Source of the DNA: Candidatus Binatota bacterium
GTDB taxonomy: Bacteria; Desulfobacterota; Binatia; Bin18
Assembly (NCBI GenBank): GCA_011523315.1
Contig: WTHE01000089.1
Location: 1-12,017 of the forward strand
DNA: 12,017 nt
Reading direction: 5' to 3'
The notes under the pieces are model-generated. The model made no database searches. It was not told the origin of the DNA and worked only from the letters and a program-made list of their open reading frames with translations. The position numbers were made by a program, and so were the translations under genes. Below, piece after piece: positions 6,939-12,017 of the stretch. The first letter of the stretch is position 1. Each line of letters begins with the position of its first letter.

Positions 6939-7238
6939 CTAATCCTTGGGCGGGCGGTTGGGGGTAAAGGTTTTTTTGGCGGCATAGAACAGGGCGGCGC
7001 CGGCTATGGCATACACGGCCACGCCCTCGAGCAGACCGATCCCGCCCGCCAGCACAAAGACGGCCAACACCAGGCCGGTGCCGACCACAGCCAGAATTTT
7101 TTCAATCCGTTCTTCGCGTTTGCGGGTCTGTTCAACGTGGGCGCTGACCGGTGTCCCGCACGTGGGACACCGACCCGCGCGTTTGCGGTACAGGATCTGC
7201 CCGCACTGGGGACAGGCGATGCGAAGCGGAACAGGCAC
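6939..7238 (-). CDS. Zinc-ribbon small membrane protein, 99 aa
   Basis: The N-terminus carries a zinc ribbon with two CxxC knuckles (CPQC at 9-12, CPTC at 24-27). A charged amphipathic stretch (about 36-48) follows, then two adjacent hydrophobic segments (about 48-66 and 68-86) that probably form a helical hairpin in the membrane. The short C-terminal tail is basic. The ribbon would be cytoplasmic if the hairpin crosses twice (inference). The function is unknown; small zinc-ribbon membrane proteins of this kind are common and mostly uncharacterised. The start is a GTG at 7238 with AGG about six to seven bases upstream (GAGCAGGTG); no ATG is available in frame before the ribbon. It lies 43 bases after korB and three bases before the Rho-N gene. 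The coding sequence of the second knuckle contains a perfect 9-bp inverted repeat (7149-7157 and 7164-7172), explained by symmetric codons. Confidence 0.85.
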   Translation of the reverse strand: MPVPLRIACPQCGQILYRKRAGRCPTCGTPVSAHVEQTRKREERIEKILAVVGTGLVLAVFVLAGGIGLLEGVAVYAIAGAALFYAAKKTFTPNRPPKD

Positions 7239-7281
7239 GCCACACCTGCTCGGAGATCAGGGTCTTAGGCCACGTCGGGGG

Positions 7282-8295
7282 CTATTTGACCGTCCACACA
7301 TTGCCCCGGTTCAGCAGGGCGTCCATGTCGCCCTGGCCCTGCTTGGCCACCGCGTCTTCGAGCTGCTTGGCCATCAGCGCCTCAATCGTCTGCCGTTCGG
7401 TCAAATACAGCACACCGATCGGGGTCGGAAAGGCGGGCGGCGTCATCCGGCTGAGCAAAAAGGCCAGGGTATGGTCATGTTCGTCGTGGACCAGCAGATC
7501 GTCGGCGGTCACCCCGTTGCCCAGCTGCACGACCTCGGGCGTCATGCCGTTCATCCGAATTCCCCGGTCTTTGTTTTTGCCGAAGATCATCGGCTGACCG
7601 TGTTCGAGCAACAGCTGGTTAGCCGCCTTCGTCCCCTTATCGGTCAGCGAATCCCAGGCGCCGTCGTTATACACGTTGCAGTTCTGGAGAATCTCAATGA
7701 ACGCTCCGCCCTTGTGGGCCGCAGCTCGGGTGAGGGTTTTCTGCTGGTGTTTGGCCTCAACGTCGATGGAGCGGGCGACAAAGGTCGCTTCGGCTCCGAG
7801 GGCCAGGCTCAGCGGGTTGATCGGATAGTCGGTCGAACCCATGGGCGTTGACTTGGCCACCTTGCCCAGTTCTGAGGTCGGCGAGTACTGGCCCTTGGTC
7901 AGCCCATAGATGCGGTTGTTGAACAGCATGATCTTCAGCTCAACATTGCGCCGCAGGGCGTGGATGAGATGGTTGCCGCCAATGCTCAACCCATCCCCGT
8001 CTCCGGTCACCAGCCAGATGTGCAAATCGGGACGCGAGATCTTGAGACCGGTGGCAATAGCCGGAGCCCGGCCGTGGATGGTGTGGAAGCCATAGGTGTT
8101 CATGTAGTAGGGAAAACGGCTCGAACAACCGATCCCGGAGATGAACACCGCGTTTTCCTTGGGAATGCCTAAGTCAGGAAAAATTTTCTGGACCTGGGCC
8201 AGAATGGCGTAGTCACCGCAGCCCGGGCACCAGCGGACATCCTGGTCAGACACAAAATCCTTACGGGTCAGTTTTGCCGTCGCTTCTGCACTCAT
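7282..8295 (-). CDS. korB: 2-oxoacid:ferredoxin oxidoreductase, beta subunit (probably 2-oxoglutarate, KorB)
   Basis: This 337-residue subunit binds thiamine diphosphate and part of the Fe-S chemistry of the oxidative decarboxylation of a 2-oxoacid to acyl-CoA with ferredoxin reduction. The TPP motif runs from TGDGDGLSIGGN (97-108) to NNRIYGLTKGQ (126-136). Cysteines at C23 and C26 (WCPGCG), C57 (GIGCSSR) and C206 (QNCNVYND) fit the 4Fe-4S cluster ligands. The LTKGQYSPTSE stretch and fused partner subunit resemble the KorAB enzymes of aerobes such as mycobacteria, which use 2-oxoglutarate. Substrate is inferred from similarity only; pyruvate or another 2-oxoacid is possible. The ATG at 8295 has GAGGAG seven bases upstream. 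A TTG at 8310 would lie upstream of that site and is rejected. It follows korA by 58 bases, so the two are surely cotranscribed. Confidence 0.94.
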   Translation of the reverse strand: MSAEATAKLTRKDFVSDQDVRWCPGCGDYAILAQVQKIFPDLGIPKENAVFISGIGCSSRFPYYMNTYGFHTIHGRAPAIATGLKISRPDLHIWLVTGDGDGLSIGGNHLIHALRRNVELKIMLFNNRIYGLTKGQYSPTSELGKVAKSTPMGSTDYPINPLSLALGAEATFVARSIDVEAKHQQKTLTRAAAHKGGAFIEILQNCNVYNDGAWDSLTDKGTKAANQLLLEHGQPMIFGKNKDRGIRMNGMTPEVVQLGNGVTADDLLVHDEHDHTLAFLLSRMTPPAFPTPIGVLYLTERQTIEALMAKQLEDAVAKQGQGDMDALLNRGNVWTVK

Positions 8296-8353
8296 GAGCC
8301 TACTCCTCAAAGCTGAACGATGATAAGCGCTGCATTCAGGAAGAGCGCATCGG

Positions 8354-10213
8354 TCACTTTTCCAGCATCCGGTCGATGCGGTCCGTGATTTCAGACACCT
8401 TGAACGGACGGCCCTGGATCTTGTTCAGCCCAACCGCATCAATCAGATATTCCGCCCGCAGCAAACGCACCAGCTGGCCGAGGTTCATCTCGGGCACCAG
8501 CACCTTGTCAAAACGGCCCAGGATCTCACCCAGGTCGGTCGGCAGCGGGTTCAGGTGGCGCAGATGCACGTGCGACACGCTCTGGCCTCTGGCCTGCGCC
8601 TCGGCGACCGCCTCGGCAATCGAGCCATAGGTGCTGCCCCAGCCGACGAGCAGCAGCTCGCCGCTGTCCGGTCCCTCGATCCTGGTCGGAGGAATATCCT
8701 GGGTCATCAGGTTCAGCTTGCGGACCCGAACCCGCGCCATCTGCTCGTGGTTGGCCGGGGCGTAGCTGATATTGCCGGTCAAATAGTCTTTCTCGAGACC
8801 GCCGATGCGGTGCTCAAGTCCCGGCGTGCCCGGCCGCACCCAGGGACGGGCCAGGGTTTCCTCGTCGCGCAGATAGGGGAAGAAGCCCTGGGGGTCGGTT
8901 CGGAACTCGACCGTGATGTCGGGCAGATCGGCAAAGCGGGGCAACAGCCACGGTTCTGCGGCGTTGGCCAGAAAGCCGTCGGTCAACAGAATCACCGGCG
9001 TCATGTATTTCACCGCCAGGCGGACCGCCTCATAGGCTGTCTCAAAACAGTCGGCCGGCGTCGAAGCGGCAATCACCGGAACCGGCGATTCGCCGTGGCG
9101 GCCATACACGGACTGGAGCAGGTCGGCCTGCTCGGGTTTGGTCGGCATGCCGGTGCTCGGACCGGCGCGCTGGATATCGGTGATGATCAGCGGCAGCTCG
9201 ACCGACGCGGCCAGGGCCACGGTTTCGGCCTTGAGGTTCATGCCCGGACCGGCCGTGGTGGTAATGGCCACCGCGCCGCCAAAGGCGGCGCCGAGGGCCG
9301 AACCCACCCCGGCGATTTCGTCCTCGGCCTGGAAGGTGTAGACGTTATAGTTTTTGAGTTCGGCCAGGTCGTGCAGCACGTCGCTGGCCGGAGTAATCGG
9401 GTAGCTGCCCAGAAACAGCGGTAGGCCGGCCTTATTGGCTGCGGCCACAAAGCCGATTGCGGTGGCGGTATTGCCGGTGATGCTGCGGTAGGTGCCGGGC
9501 GCAATCTGGGCCGGCTTGATTTCGTACGAGGAGGCGAACAGCTCGGTGTTCTCGGCCAGATTGTAGCCGCCCTTGAGCGCCAGGGTATTGGCCTCGGCGA
9601 TTTCAGGCGTTCTCTTGAACCGGTTTTGAATCCACTCCAGGGTGGGTTCAATGGGACGGTTGAACAGCCACGAGACCACGCCCAGGGCAAAAAAGTTGCG
9701 GCAGCGCATGACCGTGCGGTTCGGCAGGTTCAGGCTCTTGAGCGCCTCGGTCGTCATCTTGGTGACATCGACCCGGTAGCTCTGGTAGCCGTCCAGTGTG
9801 CTGTCATCCAGCGGGCTGGCCTCGTACTGGGCTTTTCTGAGATTGGCGGGACTGAACTCGGCCGTGTTGACGATGACGATGCCGTTGGGCTTGAGGTCGC
9901 CGAGATTGGTCTTGAGGGCAGCCGGATTCATGGCCACCAGCGCGTCGAGATCGTCACCCGGGGTGTAGACCGTGTCGTTGCTGAAGTTGACCTGAAAGGC
10001 ACTCACCCCGTACAGCGTTCCGGTCGGCGCCCGGATTTCGGCTGGAAAGTCCGGCAGCGTGCCAATATCGTTGCCCGCCAGAACAGACTCCGTTGTGAAC
10101 TGGTTGCCCGTGAGCTGCATACCGTCGCCAGAGTCTCCGGCGAAGCGGATCACCACATTGTCCAATTCCTGGACGGGCTTTTCCAGCGGAGCCCCCGCAG
10201 GGTTCGTTGCCAT
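8354..10213 (-). CDS. korA: 2-oxoacid:ferredoxin oxidoreductase, fused gamma-alpha subunit (probably KorA)
   Basis: This 619-residue protein fuses the gamma domain (about 18-190, beginning VVIRFAGDSGDGMQLTG) to the alpha chain (about 245-619). The alpha part has the pyrimidine-side signature GSYPITPASD (269-278), the QAEDEIAGVGSALGAAFGG stretch (295-313), TAGPGMNLKAE (320-330), and a C-terminal transketolase-like domain from about 515. With KorB it forms the catalytic unit that converts a 2-oxoacid plus CoA to acyl-CoA, CO2 and reduced ferredoxin. No ferredoxin-like delta domain is fused and none is encoded nearby, so a separate ferredoxin is needed. Length and fusion match the KorA of aerobes (about 620-650 aa). 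The ATG at 10213 has GAGGAGGG about seven bases upstream. It lies 169 bases after sppA, enough room for its own promoter, although I could not find a convincing one. The 2-oxoglutarate assignment is probable, not proven. Confidence 0.94.
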   Translation of the reverse strand: MATNPAGAPLEKPVQELDNVVIRFAGDSGDGMQLTGNQFTTESVLAGNDIGTLPDFPAEIRAPTGTLYGVSAFQVNFSNDTVYTPGDDLDALVAMNPAALKTNLGDLKPNGIVIVNTAEFSPANLRKAQYEASPLDDSTLDGYQSYRVDVTKMTTEALKSLNLPNRTVMRCRNFFALGVVSWLFNRPIEPTLEWIQNRFKRTPEIAEANTLALKGGYNLAENTELFASSYEIKPAQIAPGTYRSITGNTATAIGFVAAANKAGLPLFLGSYPITPASDVLHDLAELKNYNVYTFQAEDEIAGVGSALGAAFGGAVAITTTAGPGMNLKAETVALAASVELPLIITDIQRAGPSTGMPTKPEQADLLQSVYGRHGESPVPVIAASTPADCFETAYEAVRLAVKYMTPVILLTDGFLANAAEPWLLPRFADLPDITVEFRTDPQGFFPYLRDEETLARPWVRPGTPGLEHRIGGLEKDYLTGNISYAPANHEQMARVRVRKLNLMTQDIPPTRIEGPDSGELLLVGWGSTYGSIAEAVAEAQARGQSVSHVHLRHLNPLPTDLGEILGRFDKVLVPEMNLGQLVRLLRAEYLIDAVGLNKIQGRPFKVSEITDRIDRMLEK

Positions 10214-10288
10214 GCGTGTACCCTCCTCAACGTGATAACGGTTTTTTGCTACAGACCGGATTCAACTCAAGCCTTGTCCCCGAGGCCA

Positions 10289-10366
10289 GTGAAAAGACGG
10301 CGGCAGAATAGCTAAGCCCCCCTTCTATTACAAGCTGATGACCAGCGGTTTGACCGTCTTTCGCAC
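10289..10366. repeat. Imperfect inverted repeat in the sppA-korA intergenic region
   Basis: GTGAAAAGACGG (10289-10300) is mirrored by CCGTCTTTCGCAC (10354-10366), giving eight perfectly paired bases (AAAGACGG) plus an outer GTG/CAC. The spacer is about 53 bases. It lies in the 169-base gap between the sppA stop and the korA start. The gap has no classical terminator (only 4-bp stems without a T-run) and no clear promoter. The repeat may be an operator or simply chance. Confidence 0.25.
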
Positions 10367-10382
10367 AATCCTGCGCCCTAGG

Positions 10383-11954
10383 TTACAAAAAACGAAAAGG
10401 CACCGGCAAAATAGCCCAGATTCGATCCCGCTCCCACCACGGTCGGCTGCCCGCCACGGGTCCAGCGTCTGGCCCGAACCCCAGTCTGGGCAGCAAACGT
10501 CGTAGGCCGGGCAGGCGCCACACGGAGGCCGGACGGGGGAAACGCACCAGCCGCACGGGCCGGTCCGGGGCAACCCCGAGGTGCTGTTTGAGTGCGGCAA
10601 TAGCCTCTTCAAGTCCGCCCAGGCTATCGACCAGGCCGTGCGCCCAGGCCTGGCGTCCCGTCCACACCCGGCCCTGCGCCAGCGGCTCCACCGCAGCCAG
10701 GCTGAGGCCGCGGCAGTCGGCGACTTTGTGCACGAAATCGCGGTAAAACGCCTGCACTTCGAGGTCAAGCCGCTCCTGCTCGGCAGGGGTGAAAGCCAGG
10801 TAATCAGAAAACAGCGCCGCCCGTTGGCCGCGGGTAAGAATATCCTTGCTGAGCCCGAGCTGAGTGTACAGATTGTGCAGCACCGGTTTGCCGGCAATGA
10901 CGCCGATTGAGCCGGTGATACTGGCCTCTTCGGCAAACACTCGAGTCCCGGCCAGGGCCAGATAGTAGCCGCCCGAGGCTGCCACGTCACCCATCGAAAC
11001 GACGACCGGCATGCGCTCTCGGACGCGGAGCAGCTCGTGCCACATGAAGTCGGACGCCAGGCCCGAACCGCCGGGGCTGACAATGCGCAGCACCAGGCCG
11101 GCAATATTGGACCGCTCGGCCAGGGATTGCAGGCCGCGAATGAAATCGGTCGAGCCAAGCGTCCGTCCGCCGCCGGCCCGTTCGGTGGTGTGGCCGTACT
11201 TGATCGGGCCGTTGACCGTTATCAGGCCGATGGTGTGAACCTCACCGCGCCACAGCTGCCGCCGTATCACCCCCGTCCGCCGCCGTCGGTAGGCCGCCGC
11301 CTCAATCGGCTTCACCTCGCCGATCAGCGGCTCAAGCAGCCCGGGCAGCTCGTCCGCATAGGCGACATGATCGATCAGACCGCTGGTCTGCGCTTCCGCA
11401 GCCAGAAACAGCCCCTGATCGATCAACTCCCGCACCGCAGCCTTGTCCTTGTTCCGGCCACGGGCGATAGCCTCGACGATTTGGTCGTACACATCGTCCA
11501 GCAGGCCGTCCATCATCTCCCGATGGGCGGCGGACATGGACCTGCGGGTGAAGGGTTCTCCGGCCGCTTTATAGCGACCAGCCTGGCTGACCTGGGCCTC
11601 GATTCCGAGCGTATCAAGCGCGCCCTTGAAGAATACGACCTCGGTCGCCAGGCCGAGCACGCTCAGGTGGCCGGCCGGCGCCAGCACGAGCGTGTCGGCC
11701 GCGCTGGCCAGATAGTACTCCCGCATGCCTGCCTCGGCCAGGTGGACCCACACCTGTTTGCCGGCCTGGCGGAGGGTGAGTAGCGACCGGCGCAGGCTCT
11801 GGAGCTGAGCCCAGCCCATATCGAGCTGTGACAGGCTGACGACCACGGCCTGGAGGCGGTCGTCTTCGGCGGCCCAGCGCAGCAGCGAGGTCAGCGTCAA
11901 GAGATCGGGCGGCCGGGGACGCAGCAGGGCGTGCAGCGCGGACGGCGGCTCTTC
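10383..11954 (-). CDS. sppA: Signal peptide peptidase SppA, long (67K) form, 5' end missing
   Basis: This membrane serine protease degrades signal peptides left after protein export. It has two related Clp-like domains. The first carries the general-base lysine (GRYKAAGEPFTRRSMS, counterpart of E. coli K209). The second carries the nucleophilic serine (MGDVAASGGYYLA, counterpart of E. coli S409). Counting from the TTG codon at 11900, these are K111 and S309, so both catalytic residues are present. The reading frame continues upstream through plausible SppA sequence (EEPPSALHALLRPRPPDLL) to about 11954, where it enters an inverted copy of its own sequence. The true start and N-terminal membrane anchor, roughly 80 residues judged against E. 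coli SppA, are therefore missing, and the TTG at 11900 is not a real start. The C-terminus extends about 60 residues past the peptidase domain with a Trp/Arg-rich tail ending FRFL. It precedes korA by 169 bases. Confidence 0.9.
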   Translation of the reverse strand, partial: EEPPSALHALLRPRPPDLLTLTSLLRWAAEDDRLQAVVVSLSQLDMGWAQLQSLRRSLLTLRQAGKQVWVHLAEAGMREYYLASAADTLVLAPAGHLSVLGLATEVVFFKGALDTLGIEAQVSQAGRYKAAGEPFTRRSMSAAHREMMDGLLDDVYDQIVEAIARGRNKDKAAVRELIDQGLFLAAEAQTSGLIDHVAYADELPGLLEPLIGEVKPIEAAAYRRRRTGVIRRQLWRGEVHTIGLITVNGPIKYGHTTERAGGGRTLGSTDFIRGLQSLAERSNIAGLVLRIVSPGGSGLASDFMWHELLRVRERMPVVVSMGDVAASGGYYLALAGTRVFAEEASITGSIGVIAGKPVLHNLYTQLGLSKDILTRGQRAALFSDYLAFTPAEQERLDLEVQAFYRDFVHKVADCRGLSLAAVEPLAQGRVWTGRQAWAHGLVDSLGGLEEAIAALKQHLGVAPDRPVRLVRFPRPASVWRLPGLRRLLPRLGFGPDAGPVAGSRPWWERDRIWAILPVPFRFL

Positions 11955-12017
11955 GGCCGCCCGATCTCTTGACGCTGACCTCGCTGCTGCGCTGGGCCGC
12001 CGAAGATGACCGCCTCC
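11852..12017. repeat. Terminal fold-back inverted repeat (64-bp arms, 38-base loop), probable chimera
   Basis: Bases 11852-11915 and 11954-12017 are reverse complements over 64 positions with one mismatch (G at 11862 against T at 12007), separated by the loop 11916-11953. The left arm is normal sppA coding sequence on the minus strand. The right arm repeats the same coding sequence on the plus strand, up to the last base of the window. The mismatch falls in a third codon position (GAC or GAT, both Asp), so it does not change the protein. A repeat inside a coding sequence that runs exactly to the sequence end suggests an amplification or assembly artefact rather than a biological hairpin. Confidence 0.9.

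Noticed and set aside
7149..7172. Perfect 9-bp inverted repeat with 6-base loop
   Set aside because: It sits inside the zinc-ribbon codons (RCPTCGTP), where symmetric codons around the CxxC knuckle produce the palindrome; no sign of a regulatory role.
8296..8353. GCGCT/AGCGC hairpin in the korA-korB gap
   Set aside because: Only a 5-bp stem with a 12-base loop, no T-run, and the two subunits must be made together, so a terminator is unlikely.
4137..10315. Plus-strand open frames of 164 to 314 residues across the minus-strand gene run
   Set aside because: All are antisense to confidently identified genes (EEP, pepA, korB, korA), show no domain motifs and arise from G+C-rich codon usage.
11898..11900. 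TTG as the start of sppA
   Set aside because: The same frame continues upstream with SppA-like sequence to about 11954 and there is no ribosome-binding site; the true start is beyond the chimeric junction.
1..12017. CRISPR array, tRNA/rRNA genes, insertion sequences, or a defence island
   Set aside because: No spaced direct repeats, no tRNA-like or rRNA-like sequence, no transposase motif or flanking repeats, and no recognisable defence effector were seen on either strand.

Overview
The window is a G+C-rich bacterial sequence (roughly 60-65% G+C by eye). It is densely packed with ten protein-coding genes and shows no RNA gene, insertion sequence or CRISPR array. Gene content suggests a deltaproteobacterium-like or other poorly cultured lineage (Tectomicrobia/Entotheonella-like groups would fit), but no marker gene fixes the taxonomy. 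The clues are a fused gamma-alpha 2-oxoacid:ferredoxin oxidoreductase, a family 5 uracil-DNA glycosylase, a small Rho-N-domain protein and zinc-ribbon membrane proteins. The window may be a whole contig: a gene ends 5 bases inside the left edge, and the right edge is a fold-back inverted repeat.

Left region (1-3382): a 411-residue protein of unknown function (minus strand) is divergent from a two-gene unit on the plus strand. That unit is a membrane protein with an N-terminal zinc ribbon and TPR repeats, overlapping by four bases (ATGA) with a CbbQ/NorQ-type AAA+ ATPase. The VWA-domain partner (CbbO/NorD) usual for such ATPases is absent from the window. This is the part most likely to be an undescribed system.

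Middle and right region (3415-12017): eight genes all lie on the minus strand. In transcription order they are a long-form signal peptide peptidase SppA (5' end lost at the edge), KorA and KorB (2-oxoacid, probably 2-oxoglutarate:ferredoxin oxidoreductase), a 99-residue zinc-ribbon membrane protein, a 123-residue Rho-N-domain protein, leucyl aminopeptidase (M17), a probably exported endonuclease/exonuclease/phosphatase-family protein and a family 5 uracil-DNA glycosylase. From korB onward the gaps are short (2 to 80 bases), so at least this part looks like one transcription unit. The products share no single pathway: central carbon oxidation, proteolysis, and DNA repair or nuclease functions. 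This looks like conserved housekeeping gene order rather than a specialised island.

The last 166 bases form a 64-base inverted repeat (63/64 matching) around a 38-base loop. The right arm is an inverted copy of sppA coding sequence and is best explained as an amplification or assembly chimera at a contig end.
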